From: Pseudomonadota bacterium
Lineage (GTDB): Bacteria > Pseudomonadota > Gammaproteobacteria > Acidiferrobacterales > UBA6901
Length of the DNA stretch: 64,000 bases
Direction: 5' to 3'
Assembly (NCBI GenBank): GCA_021785515.1
Contig: JAJYEX010000002.1
Span: forward strand, 281,328 to 345,327
In this document: positions 10,227 to 21,699 of the stretch, one piece after another
Numbering within the stretch: the first letter of the stretch is position 1
Layout of the letters: each line of letters opens with the position of its first letter
Made by a program: the position numbers and the translations under genes
The notes under the pieces: model-generated
What the model saw: the letters and a program-made list of their open reading frames with translations, nothing else
The model's database searches: none
Told to the model about the DNA's origin: nothing

Positions 10227-11587
10227 CAGCCTTTTTTTATTCAGCAGCGGCGTTTCTGGTGGCGATCGGCGTGCTTGTCATCGTCCACGAGTTTGGACAC
10301 TACTGGGTGGCGCGCCGTCTTGGCGTCAAGGTGCTGCGCTTTTCGGTCGGTTTCGGCAAGCCGCTGTGGTCCCGCCGCTTCGGTGCAGACCAAACCGAAC
10401 TGGTGGTCGCGGCGCTGCCGCTCGGTGGTTACGTCAAAATGCTGGATGAGAATGAGGGCGAGGTGCCACCGGCAGAACTGAACCGGGCATTTAACCGCCA
10501 GCCTCTGCTCAAGCGCGGTGCCGTGGTGCTGGCAGGCCCGGCATTTAACTTTCTGTTCGCGGTGGTGGTGTACTGGGTGCTGTTTTCAGTGGGTATTGCC
10601 GGGATCAAGCCGATTGTCGGGCGGGTGGTGGCAGGGTCGATCGCCCAGAAAGGGGGATTCCGGGTCGGGGATGACATTCTCAGCATTGACGGACGGCCGA
10701 CGCTGAGCTGGAACCAGCAGCGGCTGTTTCTTTTCGAGAAAGCCCTGGACAGGTCGCGCGTCCGCTTCAAGGTCCGCGATCCGAAGGGACGGATCAGAAC
10801 GCGGATACTCGACCTGTCCTCGATCTCCGCGGCGCAGATCAGCTCAGGCATGCTGGAGACCGTGACCGGTCTGTACGGATACGTGCCCAAGGTGACGCCG
10901 GTTGTCGGCACCGTGATTGCCGGAAGTCCGGCGGCGAAGGCGGGCCTCAGGCCCGGCGACCGCCTGGTCAGCATAGACGGTCAGCCGCTAAGTTCATGGG
11001 ATGACGTGGTCTCGACCATACGGGCGAGTGCCGGGCGCCGGATCCACCTTGCGGTCGAGCGGGGTGGCCGCGCAATCACGGTCAGCCTGATACCCGAAGC
11101 GATCGTGAGTGACGGCCAGCGGATCGGGCGTATTGGCGTCAGCGTACGACCGCCGCGGATTCCGCCCGACATGCAGGTGCGTGTCCGGCTCAATCCGCTG
11201 AGCGCGCTGCGCCAGAGCGTGGAGGATACCTGGCTCATGTCCGCCATCACGGTGAGAATGCTGGCAAAGATGGTCGAGCTTAAGGTGTCCACTCACAGCA
11301 TAAGCGGGCCGATCACCATAGCCCGCTACGCGGGCTATACCGCCCGCATGGGCCCGGGGCGGTTTCTCATGTTTCTGGCGGTGATCAGCGTGAGCCTTGG
11401 CGTTCTCAACCTGCTGCCGGTCCCGATTCTGGATGGAGGACATGTTCTGGTGTACCTGATCGAGGCGATCAAGGGCGGTCCCCTGCCGGAGCGGGCGCTG
11501 TACTGGGGCCAGCAGCTTGGTGTACTGCTCCTGGCCGCTTTGATGCTGCTGGCGTTTTATAATGACTTTGTCAGACTGCTTCAGTAG
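10223..11587 (+). CDS. rseP: Site-2 intramembrane zinc metalloprotease RseP
   Basis: Cleaves anti-sigma factor RseA in the membrane during the envelope stress response. GTG start overlapping dxr (GTGA). HEFGH zinc motif at residues 22-26 in the first membrane helix, two PDZ domains in the middle ([15 protein letters not shown] and [15 protein letters not shown]), and the third metal ligand in [13 protein letters not shown]. 454 aa, as in E. coli (450). Directly upstream of bamA, as in most gammaproteobacteria. Confidence 0.97.
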   Translation: MTAFFYSAAAFLVAIGVLVIVHEFGHYWVARRLGVKVLRFSVGFGKPLWSRRFGADQTELVVAALPLGGYVKMLDENEGEVPPAELNRAFNRQPLLKRGAVVLAGPAFNFLFAVVVYWVLFSVGIAGIKPIVGRVVAGSIAQKGGFRVGDDILSIDGRPTLSWNQQRLFLFEKALDRSRVRFKVRDPKGRIRTRILDLSSISAAQISSGMLETVTGLYGYVPKVTPVVGTVIAGSPAAKAGLRPGDRLVSIDGQPLSSWDDVVSTIRASAGRRIHLAVERGGRAITVSLIPEAIVSDGQRIGRIGVSVRPPRIPPDMQVRVRLNPLSALRQSVEDTWLMSAITVRMLAKMVELKVSTHSISGPITIARYAGYTARMGPGRFLMFLAVISVSLGVLNLLPVPILDGGHVLVYLIEAIKGGPLPERALYWGQQLGVLLLAALMLLAFYNDFVRLLQ

Positions 11588-11625
11588 CCGAACCACAATT
11601 ACCACATTCCGACATAATACAGATA

Positions 11626-13923
11626 ATGAAAGTACTCCCAGCGGTCCTGGCTCTGTGCATGCTGTTTGCCGCGCCTGCCTACGCGTTCGAGTCCTTTGTC
11701 GTCAAGGACATCCGGGTCGTGGGGCTGGAGCGGATATCGGCTGGTACGGTGTTCAACTACCTGCCGATCAAGGTCGGAAACACTGTTACCACCGCGAGCG
11801 CGAACGAGGCGATAAAGGCGCTGTTTAAGACCGGATTCTTTCGCGACGTCATCATCGACCGAAAGGGAGATACGCTGGTCGTGCGGGTAGTGGAGCGCCC
11901 ATCGATCGCAAACATCAAGCTCACAGGGGTCAAGGAGCTCGACAAGAGCGCGCTCAAGAAGGGTCTGGCGCAGGTGGGACTCGCGAAAGGCCGGGTGCTC
12001 GACAAGTCGGTTCTGGACCAAATGGAGCAGGATCTCAAGGCCCAGTATTTTGCCCGCGGCTACTATGCCGTGAAGATCAAGAGCACTGTGACGCCCCGGC
12101 CGCGCAATCGCGTCGATGTCAATGTCGCGGTTTCCGAGGGACAGGTTGCCAAGATCAGGCAGATCACCATAGTCGGTAACCACAGCTTTTCGGAAAAGAA
12201 GCTGCTCAACCAGTTCAAGCTGAGCACTCCGACCCTGTTCAGCTTTCTGACAAAGAACGACCAGTACTCGAAGCAGCAGCTGACCGGGGATCTGGAGAAT
12301 TTGCGTGCCTTTTACCAGAACCAGGGTTTTCTCAACTTCAACATCGACTCCACTGAAGTGTCGATCAGTCCGGACAAGCGCCAGATCTACATCACCGTGA
12401 ACATAACCGAGGGCCGCCGCTACATGGTCTCCGGATACAAGCTGGCCGGAAACCTGATCATTCCGGCGAAGACCATGCGTACGCTCATCAGCGTCAAGCC
12501 GGGCGCTGTGTTCTCGCGCAAGCAGGTGGTCGACAGTGAAAAACGGATTTCCACGCGTCTTGGCGATCTCGGCTATGCATTTGCGAACGTGAACGCCATG
12601 CCGGAGATCGATCGCAAGAATGCCACTGTGGCGTTTACTTTTTACGTTGATCCTGGCCGGCGCGTGTATGTGAGGCGCGTCAACTTCTTTGGAAATAACA
12701 GCACCGACGATGACGTGCTGCGACGCGAGATGCGGCAATTCGAGGGGGCATCGTTTTCATCTTCCAACATCAAGCTCTCGCGCCGGCTCCTGCAACGTCT
12801 GAGCCTGTTCGACAGCGTGAACGTCGAGACGCCCGCGGTTCCGGGCACCTCCGACGAGGTGGACATGAACGTCAAGGTCAAGGAACGGCTGGTCAACAAC
12901 TTCATGGCCGGAATCGGGTATTCCGACGTGGATCATCTGCTGCTTACGGCGAGTGTGACCTTCCAGAATCTGTTTGGCACCGGCCGGCAGCTGAGTACGA
13001 GCGTAGACACCAGCAGCTATGACAAGCATGTCGATGTCACCTACACCAACCCCTATTACACCCTGAACGGGGTCAGCCGCAGCCTGTCGATCTACGACCA
13101 GCAGATCAACGCATCGGCGGCCTACATTGCAGCCTACGATTCCAGTACCGTCGGTGCTGCGGTGCTTTACGGCATACCGGTCGGGGAGTTTCGCACCGTA
13201 AACATTGGCCTCGGTGTCGAGCGGGTGGCGTTGGGTGTTGACGCCGGCAGCGCCTTGGTTGCCCAGAATTTCGTTGCCAAATACGGCACTGACAACAGTG
13301 TGGTCAAGGGCACCCTGGGGTGGGACCGCAATACCCTCGACAACCCGATCTTCCCGAGGAAGGGTACGTACCAGAACATAGGGGCCGAGGTGACGGTGCC
13401 TGGCAGCAACCTTGAATACTATCTGATCAGGCTGAAGACCGGCGGTTATCAGCCGCTCAGTTCGCGCCTGACCCTGGAGGGGCGCGCCGAATATGATTTC
13501 GGAGGCGGCTATGGAAATACTCAGGATCTGCCGTTCTACAAGAACTTCTATGCAGGTGGCAGCAGCACGGTGCGCGGCTTCAGTCCGGAATCCCTGGGGC
13601 CGAAGGACGTGGGCGGGCCGAACCCGACGCTTCCAGTAGGCGGCGACCGACGGGTGCTTGCCAACGCGTCACTGCTGTTCCCGGTTCCCGGCACCGCGGC
13701 GGACAACAAATCCATGCGCTTGAGTGTGTTCACGGATGCCGGTATGGTGTACGGCACGGGCCAGCCGGTGGAACTCGGGCAGCTACGCTACGCGGCGGGC
13801 CTTGCTTTCCATTGGTATTCTCCGGTGGGGCCGCTCAGTATCAGTGTGGCGGAACCACTGAACAAGAAGCCCGGCGACAATACGGAACTGTTCCAGTTTA
13901 CGTTGGGAACGACGTTCCAGTGA
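11626..13923 (+). CDS. bamA: Outer membrane protein assembly factor BamA
   Basis: Central Omp85-type insertase of the outer membrane. Signal peptide of about 20 residues (cleavage after APAYA), five POTRA repeats to about residue 420, then a 16-strand barrel domain. The lid-loop motif VRGFSPESLGP, conserved in BamA, is present. 765 aa, slightly shorter than E. coli (810). The C-terminus reads LGTTFQ: the usual terminal aromatic of the beta-signal is followed by an extra Gln. Unlike the usual order, no skp/ompH follows; lpxD is next. Confidence 0.96.
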   Translation: MKVLPAVLALCMLFAAPAYAFESFVVKDIRVVGLERISAGTVFNYLPIKVGNTVTTASANEAIKALFKTGFFRDVIIDRKGDTLVVRVVERPSIANIKLTGVKELDKSALKKGLAQVGLAKGRVLDKSVLDQMEQDLKAQYFARGYYAVKIKSTVTPRPRNRVDVNVAVSEGQVAKIRQITIVGNHSFSEKKLLNQFKLSTPTLFSFLTKNDQYSKQQLTGDLENLRAFYQNQGFLNFNIDSTEVSISPDKRQIYITVNITEGRRYMVSGYKLAGNLIIPAKTMRTLISVKPGAVFSRKQVVDSEKRISTRLGDLGYAFANVNAMPEIDRKNATVAFTFYVDPGRRVYVRRVNFFGNNSTDDDVLRREMRQFEGASFSSSNIKLSRRLLQRLSLFDSVNVETPAVPGTSDEVDMNVKVKERLVNNFMAGIGYSDVDHLLLTASVTFQNLFGTGRQLSTSVDTSSYDKHVDVTYTNPYYTLNGVSRSLSIYDQQINASAAYIAAYDSSTVGAAVLYGIPVGEFRTVNIGLGVERVALGVDAGSALVAQNFVAKYGTDNSVVKGTLGWDRNTLDNPIFPRKGTYQNIGAEVTVPGSNLEYYLIRLKTGGYQPLSSRLTLEGRAEYDFGGGYGNTQDLPFYKNFYAGGSSTVRGFSPESLGPKDVGGPNPTLPVGGDRRVLANASLLFPVPGTAADNKSMRLSVFTDAGMVYGTGQPVELGQLRYAAGLAFHWYSPVGPLSISVAEPLNKKPGDNTELFQFTLGTTFQ

Positions 13924-14026
13924 CCGAAGACCGGCGCACGGGCGTGTTCGGAATCGGGGATGGTGAGGCGGCGGCAGGTGCTGCCGGCGGCTGCGGGTGC
14001 AGGGTGTGCGATAATCCGGATCGGCG

Positions 14027-15070
14027 ATGGCGGTGGTGACTCTAGAAGAGCTTGCGCGACGATTTGGCGGGCAGGTGCGGGGGGACGGGTCGCGCGAAAT
14101 TCGCGGTGTCGCGACCCTGGCGGACGCCGGTCCGCACGATGCCGCGTTTGTGGCAAATCCGCAGTTTCATCGTTACCTCGCTACCACGCGTGCGGCTGCC
14201 GTGATTCTCGGGGAAGAGGATGTCCGGCATTTTTCCGGGAACGCCCTGATCGTCGACAATCCGCATCTGTGTTTTGCCCGGGTCGCCGCGCTGCTCCATC
14301 CGGAGCCCCCCTGGGAGGCGGGAGTGCACCCCAGCGCAACCGTGGCGGACGGCGCGCAGGTAGCGCAGACCGCATGGATCGGACCGCATTCCGTGGTGGA
14401 GCAGGGAGCCGTCGTGGAAGACGGCGTGTTCATCGGTCCCGGCTCCTTCATTGACCGCGGAGCCGTAATCGGTGCCGGCAGTCGCCTGGTGGCGCGGGTG
14501 ACAGTGTGTCGCGGATGTATCGTGGGAAAGCGCTGCATAATACATCCGGGTGCGGTCATAGGTAGTGACGGTTTTGGCTATGCGCGCGATGGGGTGCGCT
14601 GGGTGAAGGTGCCGCAGCTTGGACGGGCAGTGCTGGGTGATGACGTCGACATTGGATCGAACACCACTATAGACCGCGGGGCGCTGGGTGATACCCTCAT
14701 CGCGGATGGCGTAAAGCTCGACAACCTGATCCAAATTGCGCACAACGTTCAAATCGGCGAACATACTGCCATGGCGGCGTTTGTCGGTGTCGCCGGAAGC
14801 GTTGTCATCGGCAAACGCTGTACCTTTGGTGGGCGTGCCGGAATTGCCGGACATCTGGAAATAGCCGACGATGTGCACGTTACCGGCACGTCACTGGTAT
14901 CCGGATCCATCACGAAACCGGGGGTTTATTCCTCGGCGATCTCCTCGGAAGAGGCTGGTTCGTGGCGCAAGAATGCGGCGCGGCTGCGCCAGCTGGATGC
15001 GCTCGTGCGTCGGGTCAGAGAACTGGAACACAAGGTGCAGATGCTTATTGAGGGAGAAAAACTTGACTAG
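14027..15070 (+). CDS. lpxD: UDP-3-O-(3-hydroxyacyl)glucosamine N-acyltransferase
   Basis: Third step of lipid A synthesis, adding the N-linked 3-hydroxyacyl chain. Left-handed beta-helix hexapeptide repeats run through residues ~100-310, with the catalytic-His segment [18 protein letters not shown] and [21 protein letters not shown]-terminal helix ([20 protein letters not shown]) is typical. 347 aa (E. coli 341). ATG 14027, 103 nt after bamA. The stop overlaps the fabZ start by 8 nt. Confidence 0.95.
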   Translation: MAVVTLEELARRFGGQVRGDGSREIRGVATLADAGPHDAAFVANPQFHRYLATTRAAAVILGEEDVRHFSGNALIVDNPHLCFARVAALLHPEPPWEAGVHPSATVADGAQVAQTAWIGPHSVVEQGAVVEDGVFIGPGSFIDRGAVIGAGSRLVARVTVCRGCIVGKRCIIHPGAVIGSDGFGYARDGVRWVKVPQLGRAVLGDDVDIGSNTTIDRGALGDTLIADGVKLDNLIQIAHNVQIGEHTAMAAFVGVAGSVVIGKRCTFGGRAGIAGHLEIADDVHVTGTSLVSGSITKPGVYSSAISSEEAGSWRKNAARLRQLDALVRRVRELEHKVQMLIEGEKLD

Positions 15071-15509
15071 TTTCAATATTTACGACGTTCTAAAACATCT
15101 CCCGCATCGCTATCCATTTCTGCTGATTGACCGGGTTCTGGAATACACGCCCGACGAGTCCCTGGTGGCGATCAAGAACGTTACCATCAACGAGCCGTTC
15201 TTTCAGGGTCATTTTCCGAACCGTCCGGTCATGCCCGGAGTGCTGGTGGTCGAGGCGATGGCCCAGGCATGTGGCGTGCTGTCCTTCAAATCAGCCCAGG
15301 CTCTGCCGACGCAGAATTCAGTCTACCTGTTCGTGGGCATCGACCGGGCGCGCTTCAAGCGTCCCGTTGAGCCGGGTGACCAGCTGTACATACAGGTGTC
15401 GTTGACCCGGAGGATGCACGGGATATACAAGTACCATGCCGACGCCAGAGTGGAAGGTGAACTGTGCTGTAGCGCGGAACTGATGTGCACGTACAAGGAA
15501 TTCGAGTAG
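15063..15509 (+). CDS. fabZ: 3-hydroxyacyl-[ACP] dehydratase
   Basis: Dehydrates 3-hydroxyacyl-ACP in fatty acid elongation and competes with LpxA for substrate. TTG start at 15063 is inferred: GGGAG lies about 7 nt upstream and the protein then begins [20 protein letters not shown], matching family N-termini. Active-site segment [20 protein letters not shown] carries the His/Glu pair. 148 aa (E. coli 151). Overlaps lpxD by 8 nt and abuts lpxA. Confidence 0.94.
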   Translation: MTSFNIYDVLKHLPHRYPFLLIDRVLEYTPDESLVAIKNVTINEPFFQGHFPNRPVMPGVLVVEAMAQACGVLSFKSAQALPTQNSVYLFVGIDRARFKRPVEPGDQLYIQVSLTRRMHGIYKYHADARVEGELCCSAELMCTYKEFE

Positions 15510-16280
15510 GTGATTCATCAGCAGGCAATCGTAGATCCCGCGGCACGTTTGGGAGCGAACGTGCATGTCGGTCCATTTTCGGTCATCGGTCCTGGAGTGG
15601 AGATAGGTGACGACACGTGGATTGGTCCGCATGTCGTCATAAACGGTCCGACGCGCATCGGCCGGCAGAACCGCATCTACCAGTTTTCGTCGCTCGGGGA
15701 GGCCCCGCAGGACCTTAAGTACGCAGGCGAGTCGACACACCTGGAAATCGGCGATCGCAATATCGTGCGCGAGTATTGCACGTTCAGCCGGGGCACGGCT
15801 GGCGGTGGCGGGGTAACCCATATCGGCGACGACAATCTGTTCATGGCCTACGTCCATGTCGCACACGACTGCCATGTCGGAAGCAAGACCATATTTGCGA
15901 ACTGCGCGAGTCTGGCCGGGCACGTGTCGGTTGGGGACTATGCGATTCTCGGCGGATTCACGGGCATTCACCAGTTCTGCCGTATCGGTGCGCACTGCAT
16001 GACCGGCATCGCGACCATAACTTTCAAGGACGTGCCGCCCTATCTTCTCGCATCCGGGAATACAGCCAGACCTTATGGCCTCAATCTGCGCGGACTGAAG
16101 CGGCGTGGCTTCTCCGAGGCCGCCATCGATTCATTGCGGCATGCCTACAAGATCATCTACCGGTCGGGGCTCAAGCTGGACAAGGCGCTTCAGCAGCTCG
16201 ATGTTCTCGCAGCGGAGCACGAGGAAGTCCGGCATCTCGCGGATTTCATCAGGCAGTCGGAACGCGGCATCATACGCTAG
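15510..16280 (+). CDS. lpxA: UDP-N-acetylglucosamine O-acyltransferase
   Basis: First step of lipid A synthesis. GTG start directly after the fabZ stop; 256 aa (E. coli 262). Hexapeptide beta-helix; catalytic His is H119 in HVAHDCHVGSK (E. coli H125). By aligning TGIHQFCRIGAHCMTGI with the E. coli sequence, the hydrocarbon-ruler position G173 corresponds to Ile167 here, which predicts a shorter acyl chain than C14. C-terminal SGNTARPYGLNLRGLKRRGF is conserved. Confidence 0.96.
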   Translation: MIHQQAIVDPAARLGANVHVGPFSVIGPGVEIGDDTWIGPHVVINGPTRIGRQNRIYQFSSLGEAPQDLKYAGESTHLEIGDRNIVREYCTFSRGTAGGGGVTHIGDDNLFMAYVHVAHDCHVGSKTIFANCASLAGHVSVGDYAILGGFTGIHQFCRIGAHCMTGIATITFKDVPPYLLASGNTARPYGLNLRGLKRRGFSEAAIDSLRHAYKIIYRSGLKLDKALQQLDVLAAEHEEVRHLADFIRQSERGIIR

Positions 16281-16295
16281 GGCACGTAAAGAGAA

Positions 16296-17462
16296 ATGCC
16301 GCAATCCAATCCGACCGTGCGCATCGGCGTCGTTGCCGGCGAGATGTCCGGAGACCTGCTGGGCGCGCGCCTAATGGCGGTCCTGCAGCAGCGGCTGCCG
16401 GCGGTGGAATTCGAAGGTATCGGGGGGCCGGAAATGGTGGCGCGCGGCTGTCGCACGCTTTTTCCGATGGAGCGGCTGTCGGTGCTGGGGCTGACCGAGG
16501 TGCTTGGCCGTTACCGCGAACTGCATGCCATCCGTAGCCAGCTGCGACGGCATTTTCTGCAGCATCCGCCCGACGTGTTCATCGGGATAGATTCCCCGGG
16601 ATTCAACTTGGGTCTGGAGCTGGCCCTAAGGCGTGCGGGAATACGTACAGTTCATTACGTCAGTCCGCAGGTATGGGCATGGCGCAGCTACCGTGTTCAC
16701 AAGATTCGCAAGGCAGTGGATCGCATCCTGACACTGTATCCGTTCGAGGAGGAGTTCTACCGGAAGCACGAGGTGCCGGTGGAGTTTGTCGGACATCCGT
16801 TGGCCGATGAGATTCCGCAGGAGGTGAACCGGGATGAAGTGCGGGCACGCCTGAAGCTGCCGCTGGACCGGACCCTGGTTGCGCTCCTGCCGGGGAGTCG
16901 CGTCAGCGAGTTGCGCGCCCATGCCGATGTTTTCGTCCAGACTGCGCTGTGGCTGCACGACCGCCACCCGGACATGCAGTTCATCCTGCCGTTTGTAAAC
17001 CGCGAGACCCGCCAGATATTCGAGGATGCGATCAAGCGGCACAGCGCCTGGGATTTGCCGCTCACGCGTCTTCATGGCCACTCGCGCGATGCCCTGGGTG
17101 CGGCGGATGTGGCGCTGCTGGCCTCGGGGACCGCAGCCCTGGAGGCGCTGCTGATCAAGCGCCTGATGGTTGTTACCTACCGCGTATCGCGCATAAGCTA
17201 CGTGCTGATCAAGATGTTTTCACATATTCGACGCTATTCGATGCCGAACAATCTGGCTGGTCGCGCGTTGGTTCCCGAGTTGTTGCAGGGCGACGCGGTA
17301 CCCAGGAAGCTCGGAATGGAAGTCGAGTATCAGCTCACCCATCCGGGGCTGGCAAGCGAGACGCTTGCGACCTTCGGCCAGATTCACGCGCAGTTGCGGC
17401 GCGGTGCAAGCAAGCGAGCGGCGGACGCGGTGATGCAGGTGCTCGGACGGTCCGCGACATGA
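16296..17462 (+). CDS. lpxB: Lipid-A-disaccharide synthase
   Basis: GT19 glycosyltransferase joining UDP-2,3-diacylglucosamine and lipid X into the lipid A disaccharide at the inner membrane. [45 protein letters not shown] and [11 protein letters not shown] are signature segments. 388 aa (E. coli 382). Starts 16 nt after lpxA. The stop overlaps rnhB (ATGA). Confidence 0.96.
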   Translation: MPQSNPTVRIGVVAGEMSGDLLGARLMAVLQQRLPAVEFEGIGGPEMVARGCRTLFPMERLSVLGLTEVLGRYRELHAIRSQLRRHFLQHPPDVFIGIDSPGFNLGLELALRRAGIRTVHYVSPQVWAWRSYRVHKIRKAVDRILTLYPFEEEFYRKHEVPVEFVGHPLADEIPQEVNRDEVRARLKLPLDRTLVALLPGSRVSELRAHADVFVQTALWLHDRHPDMQFILPFVNRETRQIFEDAIKRHSAWDLPLTRLHGHSRDALGAADVALLASGTAALEALLIKRLMVVTYRVSRISYVLIKMFSHIRRYSMPNNLAGRALVPELLQGDAVPRKLGMEVEYQLTHPGLASETLATFGQIHAQLRRGASKRAADAVMQVLGRSAT

Positions 17463-18058
17463 ACCCGGCCTGCGGTGAGCTGTTGGTGGCCGGCGTCGAC
17501 GAGGCCGGCCGCGGCCCCCTGGCGGGCCCGGTGGTGGCGGCCGCCGTGATCCTGGATCCAGGGCGTCCGGTGGCAGGGCTGGCGGACTCGAAGGCGCTGA
17601 CGCCGGCGCGGCGCGCCGAGCTTGCTGAGGAAATCCGCTCCTGGGCCCTGGCCTGGGCGGTGGCAGCCGCTTCCGTCGAGGAAATCGACCGTCTCAATAT
17701 TCTGCAGGCGAGCCTGTTGGCCATGAGCCGAGCGGTTGCCGGTCTTGATCCGGCGCCAGTGCAGGCGCTGATCGACGGCAACCAGCTTCCGCGGCTGCAG
17801 TGTGCGGCCCGCGCGATTGTACGCGGAGATGCCACTGAACCTGCGATTTCCGCCGCATCGATTCTGGCCAAGGTCGCGCGGGACGCCGAGATGTGCGCTT
17901 TGGACGCAGTCTATCCCGGCTACGATTTTGCCCGCCACAAGGGGTATCCGACGGTACAGCACCTGGCTGCCCTGGAACAACACGGCGTCAGTCCGGTGCA
18001 CCGGCGCAGTTTTGCGCCCGTGCGGCGGATTCTGGTAGCGCGGCGTGCAGGCGACTGA
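17459..18058 (+). CDS. rnhB: Ribonuclease HII
   Basis: Removes ribonucleotides from DNA. ATG 17459 overlaps the lpxB stop; 199 aa (E. coli 198). [21 protein letters not shown] supplies the Asp-Glu catalytic pair; [14 protein letters not shown] and [18 protein letters not shown] are conserved. The frame is open upstream in lpxB, but that segment is not RNase H. A 123-nt gap precedes dnaE. Confidence 0.95.
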   Translation: MNPACGELLVAGVDEAGRGPLAGPVVAAAVILDPGRPVAGLADSKALTPARRAELAEEIRSWALAWAVAAASVEEIDRLNILQASLLAMSRAVAGLDPAPVQALIDGNQLPRLQCAARAIVRGDATEPAISAASILAKVARDAEMCALDAVYPGYDFARHKGYPTVQHLAALEQHGVSPVHRRSFAPVRRILVARRAGD

Positions 18059-18181
18059 GGGGGGTTGCAGCCGGGCGGATGGCACCCGTTTTGCCTCGGG
18101 GTATGGGAGACGCCGGCGCCGGTCCGGCGGGTTGCGTTTCCAGCCTTTTCCGGATGCCGTTTTTGCGCTGAAATAGGCCTC

Positions 18182-21100
18182 GTGAATCCATCTTTCGTCC
18201 ATCTGCACGTCCATTCTGAGTTTTCGCTCGTCGACGGCATTGTGCGCATCGATGAGCTGGTGGCGAGCGCGGTAGCGCAGGACATGCCGGCGGTGGCGCT
18301 CACCGATCTGGCCAATGTGTTCGGGATGGTGAAGTTTTATCAGGCCGCCGTAGCGGCAGGCCTCAAACCTATCCTCGGCGTTGATCTTTGGGTGGAAAAT
18401 CCGGCTGACCGCAACAAGCCGAGCCGGCTGGTACTGCTCTGTCAGGATGCCACCGGGTACCGGAACCTGTGCCAGCTGCTCACGCTGGCCTACGGCGACG
18501 GCCAGACGGCCGGCCGGCCGTGCATCACGAAGGAGTGGCTCTGGGCCCGCAGTGACGGGCTTCTGGCGCTGTCCGGCGCGCTGGATGGGGATCTGGCCCA
18601 GGCGCTGCTGGCGGGCAACAGCGAGCTGGCAGACAGCCTGGCCGGGGATTACCGGCGGGCCTTCGGCGACCGCTATTACGTGGAGCTGCAGCGGACCGGA
18701 CAGCCGCTGCAGGAAGAGTACAACCGCGCGGCCGTGCGCTTTGCCCAGCGTCATGGCCTGGCGGTGGTCGCGACCAACGCCGTGCAGTTTCTGCGGCCCG
18801 AAGACTTTGAGGCCCACGAGGTGCGGGTGTGCATCCAGGATGGTCGCATCCTGACCGATAGCCGTCGTCCGCGCCGTTATACCGAACAGCAGTATTTCCG
18901 CTCGGGCGAGGAAATGACCGCTTTGTTTCGGGACCTTCCGGAAGCGCTCGAGAATTCCGTCGAAATCGCCCGCCGCTGTAACCTGCGCCTGGGGTTCGGG
19001 CGCTATTACCTGCCGGATTTTCCGTTGCCGCCAGGCAGCAGCGTTGACGAAATGCTGCGTGTTCAGGCGCGCGAAGGGCTGGCGGGGCGCATGGGGTCCC
19101 AGACACAGGAGCAGCCCGAGTCGCGCGCTGCCGAGTATCAGCAGCGGCTCGAACTGGAACTCGGTGTCATCGTGCAGATGGGATTTTCCGGCTACTTCCT
19201 GATCGTCGCTGATTTCATCCAGTGGGCCCGCAACCATGGTGTGCCCGTGGGTCCGGGGCGCGGTTCGGGGGCGGGTTCTCTGGTGGCCTATGCCATGGGA
19301 ATCACGGCCCTCGATCCGATCAAGTACGATCTTCTGTTCGAGCGCTTTCTCAATCCCGAACGTGTTTCACTCCCGGATTTTGACGTCGACTTCTGCATCG
19401 AAGGACGCGACCGCGTCATCGACTACGTCACCCAGCGCTATGGCAAGGAAAAAGTGTGCCAGATCATCACCCACGGCACGATGGCGGCAAAAGCGGTGGT
19501 GCGTGACGTCGGTCGCGTGCTCGATCACCCATATGGTTATGTTGACAAGCTGGCCAAGCTGATACCGATGGAGCTCGACATGACGCTCGACAAGGCGCTC
19601 GAACGTGAGCCGGCGTTGCGGGCGCGCTATGAGGGTGAGGAGGACGTACGGGCTCTGCTTGACACGGCACGCGCGCTTGAGGGTCTGGCGCGTTCGGCCG
19701 GAAAACACGCTGCCGGCGTGGTGATCGCGCCCAGCGCGCTTACCGATTTCATGCCGCTGTACTGCGAACAGGGAAGCAGGCAGTTCGTGACGCAGCTGGA
19801 CATGAAGGACGTCGAGACCGTCGGCCTGGTGAAATTCGACTTCCTGGGATTGCGCAACCTGACCATCATCGACAAGGCGGTAAAGACCGTCAACGCCGCC
19901 CGCGCCAGGCGCGAGGAGTCGCCGCTGGTCATCGAGAGCATCCCGATAGACGATCACGACACATTCGCTCTGCTGAAGTCCTGCCGTACGACCGCGCTGT
20001 TCCAGCTTGAGTCGCGCGGCATGAAGGATCTTATCCAGCGGCTGCAGCCGGACAATTTCGAGGAAATAGTGGCGCTCGTGGCCCTGTTTCGTCCCGGCCC
20101 GCTACAGTCCGGAATGGTTGATGATTTCGTCAACCGCAAGCACGGACGGGAGCGGATTCGGTACCCGCACCCCGCCCTGGAACCTATTCTTAAGCCTACC
20201 TATGGCGTGATCCTGTATCAGGAGCAGGTGATGCAGATTGCTCAGGAGCTATCCGGCTACACGCTGGGAAGCGCCGATCTGCTGCGGCGGGCGATGGGCA
20301 AGAAGAAGCCCGAGGAAATGGCCAAGCAGCGCGATGTCTTTGTTAACGGTGCGGGTGCGCGCGGAGTGGACCGGAAACTGGCAGGCGACATCTTCAATCT
20401 GATTGAGAAATTCGCCGGTTACGGCTTCAACCGCTCGCATTCCGCGGCCTATGCGCTGGTCACCTATCAGACCGCCTGGCTTAAGGCCCATTATCCAGCG
20501 GCGTTCATGGCGGCGGTGTTGACGGCGGACATGGATAAAACGGACAAGGTGGTCACCATGATCGCCGAGTGCCGCAGCATGGGCATCAGTCTGCTGCCGC
20601 CGGACATCAACCGCTGCGACTATGCTTTCGTGCCGCTCGAACCGGACGCCACGGCTGGGGAGCTGGCGGCGGACGGCGAGTCGCAACCGGGCCCGACCAT
20701 TCTTTATGGTCTCGGCGCAATCAAGGGGCTGGGTGAATCGGCCATAGACGCTATCCTCGATGCGCGTCGCAACGGAGGCAACTTCCGCGACCTGTTTGAC
20801 CTGTGCAGGCGCATCGATCTGCGGCGTGTGAACCGGCGGGTGCTTGAGTCTTTGGTTCGCGCCGGTGCGCTGGACGGGCTCGGTCCGGACCGCGCAACCA
20901 TGATGGCTTCCCTTGGCGTCGTGCTTACCGCCGCGAGTCAGTACAGCAAGAACCGCGATGCCGGGCAGGACGACCTGTTCTCGGCTTCCAATGCCGCGGC
21001 AGAGGCGCCTCGTCAGGTGGAGGCGGTCCCGTGGAGCGAGGAGCAGCGTCTGCAGGGGGAGAAGGAGACGCTCGGTCTGTACCTCACCGGGCATCCTATC

Positions 21101-21697
21101 AGGCGCTACGAAGCTGAACTGCGTCATATTACGGACAACTGCTTGTCAGACCTCAAGCCCGTGGATGACCGTTCAGTGGTCGTGGCCGGTCTGGTGGTCG
21201 GCATGCGCACGATGCAGACGCGTCGCGGGGACCGCATGGCGTTCATCACGCTGGATGACCGCACCGGGCAGGTGGAGCTTGCGGTATTTTCGGATTTGTA
21301 CGAACGCCATCGCGAGCTCCTGGGAAAGGACAACCTTTTGATCGTTGAGGGGCGGGTAAGCGTTGACGAATATACCGGCGGTTTCCGCATGAGCGCGGAG
21401 AAGATCTACGACATCGATCAGGCGCGCGAGGCGATGGCGAGCCGCCTGGAAATTGACGTCGACCTGCAGCTGGCGGGCAATGGCTTTGCGCGTGAACTAC
21501 AACAGATACTGGAGCCGGCAACACCCGGACGGTGCCCGGTTCACCTGCAGTACAGCAGGCCGGACGCCGAAGCCCAGATCGTTCTCGGCGAGAAATGGCG
21601 GATCACCCCCAGCTCCGCGGTGCTGGAACGGCTGTCGCAGCTTGCAGGGCAAGAGCATGTACGTTTAATCTACGCCGGGGCGCCGCCGCAGGTTTAG
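18182..21697 (+). CDS. dnaE: DNA polymerase III alpha subunit
   Basis: Replicative DNA polymerase (C-family). GTG start 18182 gives [20 protein letters not shown], matching the family N-terminus; the frame is open 117 nt upstream but without similarity. 1171 aa (E. coli 1160). The PHP domain at the N-terminus keeps HLHVH, but the next metal motif reads TDLAN, so PHP catalysis is doubtful, as in E. coli. Polymerase Asp residues in LPDFDVDFC (~res 400); OB fold in the C-terminal third ([20 protein letters not shown]). Followed by accA after 2 nt. Confidence 0.97.
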   Translation: MNPSFVHLHVHSEFSLVDGIVRIDELVASAVAQDMPAVALTDLANVFGMVKFYQAAVAAGLKPILGVDLWVENPADRNKPSRLVLLCQDATGYRNLCQLLTLAYGDGQTAGRPCITKEWLWARSDGLLALSGALDGDLAQALLAGNSELADSLAGDYRRAFGDRYYVELQRTGQPLQEEYNRAAVRFAQRHGLAVVATNAVQFLRPEDFEAHEVRVCIQDGRILTDSRRPRRYTEQQYFRSGEEMTALFRDLPEALENSVEIARRCNLRLGFGRYYLPDFPLPPGSSVDEMLRVQAREGLAGRMGSQTQEQPESRAAEYQQRLELELGVIVQMGFSGYFLIVADFIQWARNHGVPVGPGRGSGAGSLVAYAMGITALDPIKYDLLFERFLNPERVSLPDFDVDFCIEGRDRVIDYVTQRYGKEKVCQIITHGTMAAKAVVRDVGRVLDHPYGYVDKLAKLIPMELDMTLDKALEREPALRARYEGEEDVRALLDTARALEGLARSAGKHAAGVVIAPSALTDFMPLYCEQGSRQFVTQLDMKDVETVGLVKFDFLGLRNLTIIDKAVKTVNAARARREESPLVIESIPIDDHDTFALLKSCRTTALFQLESRGMKDLIQRLQPDNFEEIVALVALFRPGPLQSGMVDDFVNRKHGRERIRYPHPALEPILKPTYGVILYQEQVMQIAQELSGYTLGSADLLRRAMGKKKPEEMAKQRDVFVNGAGARGVDRKLAGDIFNLIEKFAGYGFNRSHSAAYALVTYQTAWLKAHYPAAFMAAVLTADMDKTDKVVTMIAECRSMGISLLPPDINRCDYAFVPLEPDATAGELAADGESQPGPTILYGLGAIKGLGESAIDAILDARRNGGNFRDLFDLCRRIDLRRVNRRVLESLVRAGALDGLGPDRATMMASLGVVLTAASQYSKNRDAGQDDLFSASNAAAEAPRQVEAVPWSEEQRLQGEKETLGLYLTGHPIRRYEAELRHITDNCLSDLKPVDDRSVVVAGLVVGMRTMQTRRGDRMAFITLDDRTGQVELAVFSDLYERHRELLGKDNLLIVEGRVSVDEYTGGFRMSAEKIYDIDQAREAMASRLEIDVDLQLAGNGFARELQQILEPATPGRCPVHLQYSRPDAEAQIVLGEKWRITPSSAVLERLSQLAGQEHVRLIYAGAPPQV

Positions 21698-21699
21698 TC

